64,000 bases of DNA, from contig JAJVDF010000140.1 in the NCBI GenBank assembly GCA_022410635.1, positions 220,137 to 284,136 on the forward strand, in the 5' to 3' direction. Within the stretch, counting starts at the first letter, position 1. The number at the start of each line of letters is the position of its first letter. Positions 13,601 through 26,686 of this stretch are shown here, one piece after another. The translations under genes and the position numbers were made by a program. A model generated the notes under the pieces. That model did no database searches and had not been told where the DNA came from. It saw nothing but the letters and a program-made list of their open reading frames with translations. This DNA is from Tretioscincus oriximinensis. Lineage: Eukaryota > Chordata > Lepidosauria > Squamata > Gymnophthalmidae.

Positions 13601-16600
13601 GCCTCTGAAAAGCATTTAGGAATTCTGATGAGTGTGTACAATGACCTCTTTTGAAACTTAATTGTCAATATTTGACTCCATTCTATATCTTGGCTACCAT
13701 TCCTGTTTTCCCTGCTTTCTATTTAGTATTGTGATGAGTAAAATACATATTGTGATCATCAGAAGGGAATAAAAAATGTTTTCTTTCCTGTTCCTCTAAG
13801 GTGCAGCCCATCTCTTGCAAATATAGATAGCTGCATCATATAGGTAGTTCACTCCAGGGTCCAGGTATCCAAATCCCTGTCGACAGAACTGAATCCTGCA
13901 TTGAGCAGCGGGTTGGACCCAATGACCCTGGAGGTCCCTTCCAACTCTGTGATCCTATGATTCTATGATACAAAGGCCTAGGGATTTCAAGATCATCATT
14001 ATTATCTCCTTCACCACCATTACCTAATATATTTTTAAAGGCAATATGCAAAGAGCTAAAACTGCTTTTCTTGGTACAAGAATCTACAGAACAGAATGCA
14101 TCTGTTCTCTGCACAGACATGCCCTGCTCAACTCTTCACTCCTTGGGATTAAAACAGTGTAGGTCAGCTTATGGCAATACAGCATTATGTTGAAATTACT
14201 ACAAATGTGTGCAATTTGTGACTTTCTAGATGTTCCTAAACTACAACAGCATTTCAATTTTATCACTACAGATGAATGTGGTGTCCATCATGAGTAAATG
14301 AGGTTTGTATTTTTTATAGTTCTATGGTTTCTCAAAGAGAAGGGAAAGACTGGGACCAGGGAGGAAGTGTGTCTTCCACATCACCATGACAGGAGGGGGA
14401 AGGAGCACGGGGAAGAACCAATCCGGTTCCTTGGGCGGCCACTATAAAAGCGGGTGGAGCCAAGGCAAGGATCCTTTTGTTGTAGAGATTAGTAGTGGAC
14501 TAGTAGACAGAGGGTCAGTAGTAGCATCCTAGGTGGGGCAGACTTGAGGGTTGTGACCACAGGAAGTGGGAAGGTTAAATGGAAGAGTGGCATGTTATGG
14601 TAATCTTTGTCAGGCAACTCTTCTGCTAGGTGTGTGTGTTTATTGAAGTAACCATAGTACTAGGCTGACCAGATGACNCTTTTGGGGGGGGGGATTGAAA
14701 TAATACTTTGAGATAAAATAAATGTTAAAACAAAGTGAAATGGTTCCTAAAATATAATACTATTTTTAAAGAGCATAAACTGGCATATAAGCCTCACAAA
14801 CACTTTATCTCTGTACTATGTAGGCTGACCAAATGACCCCTTTGGGGTGGATGGGTTTGAAAACCCGTTTTTGGGGTGCCTCCAAGTTTTTTCTGAGGAA
14901 AGGTTTTTCAAAAAAAGATTTTTTTTCAATTTTTTGTTTTTGTTTTTGTTTTCATCAGAAAAAAACCAGGAGGCACCCCAAAAACGGGTTTTCAAACCCA
15001 CCCCCAAAGGGGTCATTTGGTCAGCCTACATAGTACAGAGATGAAGTGTTGGTGAGGCTTATATGCCAGTTTATGCTCTTTAAAAATAGTATATTTTAGG
15101 AACCATTTCACTTTGTTTTAACATTTATTTTATCTCAAAGTTGTATTTCAATAAACACATTTTATTTGTTGAGAACAATCCAGTGTGATTCTATCATTGT
15201 TACACAGTTCTAATCAAAAGTGACTGTGATTAAAGACTCCTGAACAATAACCTGAAATGACCTTCTGTTATAGCAGAGACAAGGCTGTGTGAAGGGAACT
15301 TGAAAGGGGGAAGTTATATATTTATCCTGTGGGTTCTGTGGAAAGTAGATGTGACCCATCAGCAGGCAGCAAGGAACACGGGTCTGGCTGGTGACTGTCA
15401 AGGTGAGTTTTGGAGTTGGTTGAAAAGTTGGAATGTTGGGGATTGTAATTCAAGAAGGCTTGAATGGCCATAGGTTAAGCATTCTTGAATTAAGGCATCA
15501 GAAGAGGAGTCAGACTTGAGCAAACTCCATTTGACAAACACTGAGCTTTTACCACTGTAGAACCTGAAATGTGGCTTCTAGTGCCTTGAGAAAAAGCAAG
15601 CAATTGTGCAATAAAGCCTCTAGAGATCAGAACCATCTGTTTGAAAGCTCCTTCCAAATTGCCCATTGTTAATTTCAAGATGAGGGATTCAGCCGATATT
15701 TGGAAAGTCTCTTCATTGGTCCTAATTGCTCTCCTAGATTTCTGTTGGGTCAGATTCCAGATGGCAAGAGGCAGTTGTGGGATTTAAGTAAATCCTAAGA
15801 GTCCTTCTTGCCAGATCTGTGCTTGCTGACTCCTTTCATCATCATTGCTCTTGTAAAAACCAAGGAAGCCAAGTATCTGCCCCCTTCAGTTTTTTCACAT
15901 GCTTGGCTGACTTTTGGTTATTTTTAAGAGATATGATAAACAAATCAGCAGAAAAGTAGGAAAAATTGCTTTTAAGATTTTATTACCAAACCTTTCACTA
16001 TAGTAATATTACTGGATATCCTAAAAATATTACAGGATATTGCCTCAATATCTCAAAATTGTATTGAGAAAACTGCTATTATGGGAATCTTAAGGCAGGC
16101 CTGGGATTATCATTGGTTTTCACTCACATATGGAGGCACTATTATTCTTCAGAATTTCCATATTTTACTTTCTTCAAGCTTGTGCCTGCTAGATGTTCTA
16201 GTAGGGTTGATGTCCACTTTGGTCAAGACTGCTTAGAATTAGCCAATCTGATGTAACATCTGGAGTGCTGGACTCTTATCTGTAGTCTCCTGGTTCGATT
16301 CTACACTCCTCCAAGAAGCCAGTTTGGTAAAGTCATATACATAGGTAATTAGATTAATGATAACCAACCAAAAAAGAATATGCAAAAATGAAATAGTTCT
16401 ATATATGTGTCTAAATATCCTGTAATTTCAGCATATATATATATTTGTTTTATTTATTAGATAATATCACAAAAGTAAACAGAAATATATATTTCTTCTT
16501 ATACAGAAAATAAAGAAAAAGAACACAAAATAGAGATACAGGTAACAAAAAACAAAGGTAACTGTTTTCATTCATTTCAGCATACATAGATTTTTTTTAG

Positions 16601-19600
16601 GGGATTAACAGAGCAAATCTGCAGTGTTAGTTTCTGACTAATGTACAGGACTGCTGTTATTAATCTAAGATCATTCTAAGAATATAGCTTTGGCATTAAG
16701 GACATCATAGGCACCATTAGGCAAAGATTAGGAACTAAAGCACTGAGGAAAAATCAGCCCTTTTTGGACTAGTTTTTTTTTTCTAAAATAAGAATCTGCC
16801 ATCCAAATGCTGGTGCAGACTATGGCAAGCTCTGGGTAAGGCCTGCTATAGTTTACACCAGTGTGCAAATAGTAGATCCCTATTCAAAGATATAATCCAT
16901 ATTCATCATAGTGCCTAGTGCAGAAAGGATTATAATAATTATGGCTGCCTACTTGTACTGCTTAATTTGTTGTTCATTTCTTAACACAATATACATTATG
17001 TGCATTTTTGTTTGTGTGATATAGGAGTACATCTTGTTTTCTTTATTAGAGGCCATTTAGCCCCAACTAAGGGAGGCAAGTTCAGTAATGCATCAGACAG
17101 GAATAAGGAACAAAAAAAATCCCCTTCACCACAGAAGTGCAGATAAATTAAATAGAATCATTGAAACCCACCATGATGCATAGAAATAGTGTGCTAAAAA
17201 GGAAAATATATCTTGTACGCACTTTCTGGTTTTGAGACTATTTCAGTATTTGTAGAGCCTCTCGGGCAAGAGATCACTGTTCTCTGCGTTACCCGTGATG
17301 TAATCAAAGAGGACAAAGCCATAAGCTGCAGGTTCTGGCATCATCTGAGATGGAAGAAGGAGTTAGCAGGAAGATGACCAGGGAGGTCAAATGCAAAGAA
17401 GTCCAATCAATATGAAGACAATTGGAAGCATTTAAGAGAAACAAAAGTAACTCACCCTAAAATTCAACTTCTGAATTACTTGTTGAGGATCACTTTCCAG
17501 GATCACTCTGAAATTTTGAAGAAAGTGGTAAATGAAGTGTCTTGCAAAGAGAAATTCTGATCAGTAAATAAGCATCCCTGGAAATCTACTGAGGAATTCC
17601 AGACATTTCTCCCCAACCTCCCAGTCTGCAGATGTGAATGGTTCTTAAGGGAAGCATTTTCTTAAGGGAAGCATCTCTATAGTATGATGAATGGTAGGCT
17701 GACCAGATGACCCATGAAAACCCAGTTTTGCGGTGCATCCCATTTTTTCCTGCAGAAATTTTTTTTTTAAAAAGAATTTATTTTCGAAAAAAAAATTTGT
17801 TGAAAAATAAATTCCTCAGCAAAAACCGTGAGGCACTTCAAAACCGGGTTTCTACCCCCCCAAAAAAGGGGTCATCTGGTCAGCCTATGGAATTGAGAGT
17901 TAATAATAATTAAATGTATTGGAACATAAACCATCCTTCAGGGATTTCTTCTGTGGAAAGTATAAAACCTGAAGCCGAAAAAAGGACCACTGGCAGCAGT
18001 ATCTTTGACAAAATGGCTGTCAGTGTTGTGAGATTTTCCAGTCACACTATTGGGCTGGAAGGCTCAGCATATAATACAACTGCTGACTCCTGGCTTGCCA
18101 CACTTTCAAATTAGGAAAAAATGTTTGTGGCCTCAAAGCCTTTGCTTGGGACATTTAAGTATCACAGGATATGGCCATAAAAAGTCAGCCATTTTCTATC
18201 TAGCACTTCACTGTACTGGCAGAAAATGGAAATGGTAAGTTACTATTGTTGATGTGGGGGAAGAGTGTCACACAAGGGCTAGAAGCTCTTGGGGGTCACC
18301 AGCAAAATGTCTTCATGAGCAGTTTTTCTGACCACAGTGAGGCTGTGAGCCTTAGAGAGGTGGCATTGTATCATCACTGCGTCCCAGTCACCCTTATCAG
18401 ACACTCTTTGGAGGCTATCTGGAAGCAGCCATGGAATAACGTTTCTTCTACAGGACAAACAAATAAACAGTAAAAAATACTTCCGTCTTCCGAGGCAATA
18501 AGTACCACTACAACATGTTTCCTGCCATTTATGACATTTACTTCACTTACATTTTTAAGTTCCCATCAATTTATATCTTCTTTCTTCTCAGGTGGACCAT
18601 GGAGGTGCAAAAACAGATATGAAGTCTTTCAAGAATATTTTTAAGAACAAAAGCAGAGGCCCATGCTAAGTTCTTGCACCTTTATAGCAACAAAGTTTTC
18701 ATATTTTGTAAGTGTTTTTTTACTTATTTTTCCTCAAGAATGAAAACAATTCTCAATTCTTAAGCAATTGCAATTTCCCCTGCTCCTTGTGAATCCCTGA
18801 ATATTTCAAAATACGCAGAAAAATGTGTTAAAATAATGTCTAGTTTAAACGTATAAGTTAATCGAGTTCACATTTGAATCTGGATACATTAGTTTAGTTT
18901 ACATTTAATTAGTATCTTAACTGGGAATAGTTTAAAGGGTTTTTTTGTCAAAAGTTGTGGGAACACCTTTCAAATCCAGATTTAAACCTGAAGTGACCGA
19001 GCGAAAGGACATTTGGGCAATACATGTAAACAAGAAGTTTGAAACAACTGCTCATAGTAAAAAAGCTATCTGTGACTCTTTTTCTCTCTCCTCTCTTACA
19101 TTTCTCTTTCCTTTACTTCCACCCAGTCTTACCCGCCATCAACAATTTCATCCACCACAAGAAATGCACCATCCATGTTTTCCACCAAGGTTCTCTTCTC
19201 CACGTTCTTTCTAAATTAAAGGGAGAAAAAAAAACGGAGAAATTTGAAACAGCTATAAATGCCCAGAATGTATCTATATCAGGCAATATAATCAACAACA
19301 TCACCCTGGAAATAGACAATGGATACTTATTTCTGTATATCTTAAAGAAAGCAACATACAATGCACATGCCATTAACCAGGAGCCAAATATACTGTAATT
19401 TTGTAGGACTCAGCAACAACAAACAAGAGTTATATCCAAATGTATTTTTAGATCTATTATTATTAGGATATGATGGAACTGCCACAAGTTTTGGTGGCAC
19501 TCCCGCCATAGCACTAAATAAAGGTGCAAAATAGCACTAAATAATGCTGTATTTCTACAATGGAAAAAAGAACTCTAGAAGCACAACCAATTACCAGTCT

Positions 19601-22600
19601 GGATGCTGCTCCTGGGAGTTGCCATTGAACAGGAAGGTGGTATGCATGCACAGAGCCCATAAAAAGCTAACATGTGCATATGGTGCCAACCACATACTTT
19701 CAGATATTTGCTGGCTAAAATATAAGCCTGTATGAATTGGGATATCAGGTAAACAAGTGCCAGGTGAAAGAACATGTTCACATTTCCTCAGTTGCCGCAA
19801 CATCATTCCAAAATACGCTTGATAACATAGTTTTTAGCTGATGTCAAGATGGAGCTAAAAATTATGCTTGAATCTAGGCTGACCAGGTGCCCCCTTTTGG
19901 GAGGGGGAAACCCGGTTTGGGGTGTCTACATCACCCTCCGGGGGGGCACCATTTCCCGGGTTTTTGCTGAGGAAAATAATAATAATTTTTTTTATGTACT
20001 CCAAAAATTGTCAGTTTAAAATTTTTCACACACTTAAAAAAATTCTCACATGCTTCACCAATTTCTCGGGCGGGAATTTTGGAAGGGAATGCATGTTCGT
20101 AGGTAATTTGCATATTTATGAATATGCAAATTAGCATGAATATTAATTACCCTGGTTTGAGTCTCAGAAAATCTGATCAGTCAACTTGAACCCCAAATTG
20201 TTCAAGTCAAGATGTTAGTATTTCTAAAACCTTCCCTCTTGTCCCCTTCAATTTGTTCATATTGTGTCTGTTTGCAAGTTTTCTTGCTTTGAAAATATTT
20301 AGACAGTAAAATGCCAATAAGCAGTTGTGAAGATGGAGGAGGAAGGTGAGAGTGGGAGGCAAAATTGGACCGATCAAAATTCTCAGTGGATAAAGTAGCT
20401 ATCTGGAAAGCAGTGGATCCCACTTTCAATTCCTGACGTTTCCTCAGAGGAATGTAATGGAAAATCACTTCTATATCCTTGCCAAGTGAACAGTATGGAC
20501 ATGTTCACATAAGCATCAAGACTGATGGTTATGTGGACATGTCCATATAGACTGATGACTCCAAATCAATGTCATTTTTTAGAAAAGCAATGGCAGAACT
20601 ATTTAATCAAGAAGGTGGAAGGATACACGCAGGGCCTAGTCTGCTGCTCAGGACACCTTAGAAGATGGCCATCTAGCATCCATCTGAAAATATTACAGGA
20701 TATTCCTATGAGGCTTAAATGCAGAAGGCTTGGGAGGAATACTGGATTACGCAGACAATTTCACATAAGAATACGCTGGCTAAGAGTCATTGGTGTTTAG
20801 ATTTTTGGTCTAATTATCATAATTTTCACCAATACTCACCTAAGCATGTGGTTCAGAGACTCAAACAGACAGGTAAGAACCGACATCAGCATTAACTAGA
20901 AAAAGGCAGAGCCCAAAACAGAAGGATTAAGTCAACAAAGTCATTATTAAATGGTATTGTTTTATTCATTTATTCTTTAATCTATATTTATATTCCACTC
21001 TATCCCAAAGATTTCAACATGGGTCACAACAGAATAATTTAAAAACAGCTAAAACAGAATTAAAAATACAATGACTGCCTGAATCATTGTCCTTTGATCT
21101 CACAGCAGTGTATCTGCTTTCTTCTCCCGAAATCCAATAGCAGCCCCACAGCCATGTGAAGAGGCAAGAATTGCTATTTACTATTTTTAGTTCCTATCAG
21201 TTCAACATGACTGTTAATTTTGGGGGATGAAAACATGAATTTCAAATAGAAATGAACTTTATCAAATCTACAGGCTGCTTCAAAAAAATGTATACACACT
21301 GTGAACTTCCATAGAAAATTTATTTATTGTTCTACTGTTCTACAAAGTTAAATTTCAGGAAATTAGAAAGCTTAAAGTCCTAGCCTTGTAAAGCGGGAAA
21401 TCCTGAAATTTAACTTTGTAGAACAGTAAATAAATTTTCTATGGAAGTTCACAGTGTGTATACGTTTTTTGAAGCACCATGGTGCAGGAGCGAAAGGTTA
21501 TAAGTTAGTGGGACAGGGCAAACTGCTTATACATAGAGATTTGATGGTTTGACTCTCAGCCTCTCCCCAGAATTAGGAATTTCTGGGGGGGAAAACCCTT
21601 GCATAGTCTTACCTATAGAGATAACCAGATAGTAAACCAAGAATTTTTCATAACTCAGTAGTATCGAGCAACAACAAACGAACAAAGAATAAAAGCCTTG
21701 CAATACCCAAGTCTTAATTCACTACCAATTATACGCCAGAGTGAAGAGAATGCACAGGAAAAGTGAGGAGCTGTTTTTCTACTGCATTATCTAGTACAAA
21801 GGTGGATTCTCTGAGTCATATAAAGCTGAGGGAAAACAGCTTGCCATTTTCATGATGTGCTTTTTGATGTTGAAGGCTAAATGAAATCCATGTAGGTGTG
21901 CCTGGGCCTTACATAATATTGAGGCCAGCAACTGTTTTGTTTCTTTACTTGCTAAAACAAATATAAATATTTACCTCATTTTCATGTGGACTTCCTACCA
22001 CATAAAAGAATAGATCAATGCTGCTTTTATAGACAATAGTCAGACCTTCCAGAAAAGCAATCTCACCTGTATAAAATAAAAAACGGAAAATAATTGGACA
22101 GATATAAGAAAATAATCAATCTTATGATACAATACAAGTAAAACAGAATCTGCTAACTGTTGAAACAGGGAGGGGGGGTAGTTCTAACTGTTTCTTTCTA
22201 ACTTAGAATGGAAGCTTTTAGAAATTAGACCTTTTGAAGATGAGCATCATAGCTACCGGTATCTCTAAAAACTCAGTTTTTTAGAAGAATTATGAAACGT
22301 GGCATAATAACATCCCACTTTTTCTACCTTTTTTACTCACAACATAGCTTAGAAGCACATAGAATTGAAAGAAAACCTGCTTGCTTTCAGAACATACTTA
22401 GGCTGCATCAATATACCTTTACAGTATATTTTGAGTTTTGTTTTTCTGTCAACTCCTGACAAGTGAGATTTTTACATACTCTCTCTTGCTGGTTGTCAAC
22501 AGGAAGTCTAGTAGACCCTCCTCTCAAATAGTACTGGATAGGTTGCTATCAATATCAGATTCCTTTGCTTCTTATTATTGCACAGTTTCTTGTCAAAACT

Positions 22601-25600
22601 ATCCACACAACAATGCCATTCCACAACAACCCTATGTTATATGCTGTCAATTAACAGCTCTAAGTTTGACAGCTGTTTCTCCTGATAAACCTATAATCTG
22701 ATTAATTGCATCTAAAACCTGAAATTTATCTGTATGGCAAATCCAACACAGATTTGACTTGCAAACTGATTACTGACCATGACTGGATACAGCCTAAGCC
22801 CATAATGCAAACCTACTTGGGGTCTCTATTCGGTAGCATAAAGAATAACCCTGCACATCTAGACACTGATGGTTCTGTGGGGCAAAACCTGCTATTCATT
22901 TACTGTAGGCAAAATTTACCCACACTGTACAAATGTAGAGGCATTAGGGAAAAGGATCTATAAAGTGCATATCAGCATATCTCTAAGTTGCAAATGGAAA
23001 ATAGGTTATGCCAAAAATCTGTGTCTGGGAACCATCTAAAATACTTATTTGGTTGTTCATTTTTAAATACTGTCTAGATACTAAATTGCTTCTGAAAAGT
23101 CCTAGCCAAATTAATTTCTTATCAACCAAAGAAAACTTAAGGTTTTCATAGGATCACGGAAAGATGCAACATCTGTGCAACTAAAGAGTTCCCCTAAGGT
23201 CATGTATCTGGATAATTCTGTGCCGTGGAATAAAGGAATTGCTGTATCCTAAGCACTCTAAACTACTAAACTCCATCAGTTATTTAAGTCAGTTTTTCAA
23301 AAAGCACAAAGGTCCTTCAGAAAATGTCCTCCTGAACTCTTTGAAGAAGCCCCAAAGTGGAAATATTGTATCATTTAGGGATCCTCATGCTCCAAGCAGT
23401 GGCATGCAAGCAAACTCTGTATAATATCCTCTGTGGACAAGGAGAATAATAATGAAGAGTGAGCTTTGTATAGAGCAAAGGTTCAACTTTCATGCAGAAC
23501 CTGCAGACACACACACAGAATACTCACTGTCTGTTTTCTGGGTTTTATTGAAGACGTTTCTCTCAAAACTCTTTTGCTCTTTTATAGATGGAAATGTGTC
23601 GTCGTAATACTGTGGATAGCCAAAGAAAAATGCCCATCATGCAGATTAGAGGTAGAAATTGTAAGAATTGTATTTGACCATCATGCATCTAGACAACCCT
23701 TGACCTTCCAGATGTTATTGAGCCTCAATTATGGGAATTGCAGTTCAATAACATATTCTGACCAACTCGATCTATACAAAAGATGGAAAAAAATGTGGTC
23801 AATTATTGAACTTCAGGCTCTGAGAATTTCTATCATCGTTGTTCTTCATCTAGACAATCCAGATGTTATTGGACCACAATTCCTGGTAAATCTGCTTAGT
23901 CATACGCTGACCAGATGCCCTTTTGGTAGGGGGAAAACCCGGCTTTGGGGTGTCTACTCCACCCTTCAGCGGGGGGGGGCGGGGGGGCGGGGGGGCATTT
24001 CCCCGTTTTTTGCTGAGTAAAATAAAATATTTTTTTGAAAAAAATTCACTGCAGCAGGCTCTGGCATCTGAGACCAGCTCCTAACGGCATCCTACCCTCA
24101 GTAAAAAATAAAAATTTTCACACATTTCAAAAAATTTATTTTTATTTTTTTTTAAATTGCTGCACCACCACTAGGGGGTTCTGACAGCTGGGGCCAGCTT
24201 CTGAAGGCACCTTCCCCTCTGTAAAAAAATTAAAAAATTCTGATGTACTCAAAAATTCTCAGTTTAAAAATTCTCACACACTTAAAAAAATTCTCACATG
24301 CTTCACTGATTTCTCGGGTGGGACTTTTGGAAGGGAATGCATGTTGGTGAGTAATTTGCATATTTGAATATGCATATTTGAATATGCAAATTAGCATGAA
24401 TATTAATTACCCCAGTTTGGGTCTCAGAAAATCTGGTCAGTCTACTTAGTGACAAAGAATTATGGGAACATCTAGAAGACCATGTTTGACCAAATCAATC
24501 TGTACCAAAAACTGAAAAAATGTAGTCCATTACAAACCGATAAGCGCTATCCTATCTGATAGCAAAAAAAATCTTCTGCCCCTTGAAATGTTAAATATTG
24601 CTAATCTCCAAATACCATTTCTTCCAGAATTTAATTAGAGGAATTTTGGAGAGAGAAAATGTTCCATTTTCAGCTATCTGACCCTTCTAGCTAGAGACAA
24701 TTGAGATTGGATTTGTAATCCTTTGCATGCTAGACTTGGTTTATTGGTCATGAATCTTCTTGAACCCTGGGCTAGATGCTAGATTTTTTTTTCTTTTGAA
24801 AACCTCAGCCACCCCATTCCCTACCATACAAAGAAACCTTTGTGTAATATAAGACCTGCACAGGATCATTGCTAAACAGGATCTGCACTTCTCAAGGCTA
24901 AACTTGAAATCTTTTATAGTTTCATTAAGGGAGGGGTAGAGAATCTGCCACTCTCAAAATCAAAAGGACTCCATTCCTCCCAAAAAAAAACAAATAAAAG
25001 CCTTCCTTATACAAATATTTACAAATATTTAGAGTACAGCATTCTCAGTATGATCTAATTTGATCAGATCAGATTTACCTCTGAAGCTCTTAAGTCCATC
25101 GCTTGCTTTAGCAAACACACAGAATTGACTATCAGACATATACCCACTGGGCCTCTTTTCAAAACTTGGATTTAGCCATTTCCACACAATTTAAAAACCA
25201 ATTTTCTTTCCTTTTTCAGGCTGAGAAGGGCCTGCCTCCTGTGTTAGCAGAAAGACTAACTTATTTACTCGTCTTCTAGTTTGTTGGCATAACTATTATC
25301 ATTACTGGTTCCTATTAAAATAGTTCTGCCTTTCCAGTCAAATGACCAAAAGTTCCAAGTCCTCTGTTATTACTAAGTATATATTTTTGTTTATTTGCTA
25401 AATCTTTTGTTTATTTAATATTATTTATTATGTAGATCCTGATTTTATGATATTTTATTAGCATGATAGCTGCCCATATAAATTTATATGGCATTTGTTT
25501 TGTAATTTATTGTAGGTTTGCTCCACTAGAGACACTAGTATGACACTAAGACTTGATAACTTCTTGTCCAGACATACAGCAAGAATAAGTGTTGGAACTT

Positions 25601-26655
25601 CTGAGCAGCAATTATCTAGCAATGTCAAATAGCCAGCAGCATCTAAGTTGACACTTGTGATATGCCTGGCCCAAATTACATTATGCTGCAATACTAGAAT
25701 TATAATTAGAAGATCATTATTATTAGGCGATCCTTTGCAAGAGGCGTGGGTGAAATTCTGACTGCCTGGAGTTTCCACTGGGTTTGATTCACACTATTGA
25801 GAAGGTGCTACACAAATAAGCTGTAACATACCATCCTGTCCTTCTTCAAATGGTCAAAGTCACCAGACACACCCTTATGCCCAGATTAAATTACTGAAGG
25901 TACTTGCCTTGGCCAAAAGTCGTTGTCCAAAGCTGTCCAAGATGATAATTGCCTTGACNGTGTAAAGGGACGGTTCCTAGGATCAATATGAATTATTTTT
26001 ATTAAGCAACAGAACTAGGAATGAACAATAATGGTCAGGCAATGGTCACTAACATCCATGGAATAGTCAATTAATAACTTCTTAAGACATTACCTAGTTA
26101 CCACCAAACGGCACCGTTCAGTGATGTTCCAGTTTGTGTTATACACACACACACACATACAAACCATCTACCCAGCCTCTGTAACCAGTATCGTGCACTG
26201 TAATTAGCAAGGAGTGCAGTTACTACTGAATTTCAACTCCCAAATGCTGTACCAACATTATCAATACATAGGAAGGCATGGTGGAAACAGTAACTCAGCA
26301 ACACTAGAGCTAGCCATCCTAACCACTCCTGAGATTATTTTTGAAACAGTATAGGGAAACATTGATAGGAAATTTCAGAGAAATAGCCGTGTTAGTCCAG
26401 CAAAGGAGCTAGCAGCACTTTGAGACTAACTTGAGAAAAGTGGTTGGCATAAGCTTTCGAGTAGTCCTGTCTACAAAAGCTTATGCCAACCACTTTTCTC
26501 AAGTTAGTCTCAAGGTGCTGCTAGCTCCATTGATAGGAAAGAACTTTGTTTCAAGGAGCCTACAGTTGTTTCATCCAATGATTTTTCATTTTTTTCAGCA
26601 TGGAAACTACTTTAGGAGCTTAACATAGAGTAGGGGGAATGCTAGCAATTCCTCA

Positions 26656-26686
<31 letters not shown>

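Larger units (their letters stand above)
12447..17455 (-). other. COPZ2 intron 7
   Basis: Intron of 5009 bp holding a CR1 tail, the large palindrome at 14693-15155, a SINE fragment, a P1-like fragment (16812-16893) and the candidate alternative exon at 17243-17344. A stretch with TATAAAAG near 14443 is not linked to any gene I can identify. Confidence 0.85.

Noticed and set aside
14430..14470. TATAAAAG with upstream GC-rich stretch as a promoter inside COPZ2 intron 7
   Set aside because: No exon, splice donor or open frame follows it; a TATA-like string alone is weak evidence.
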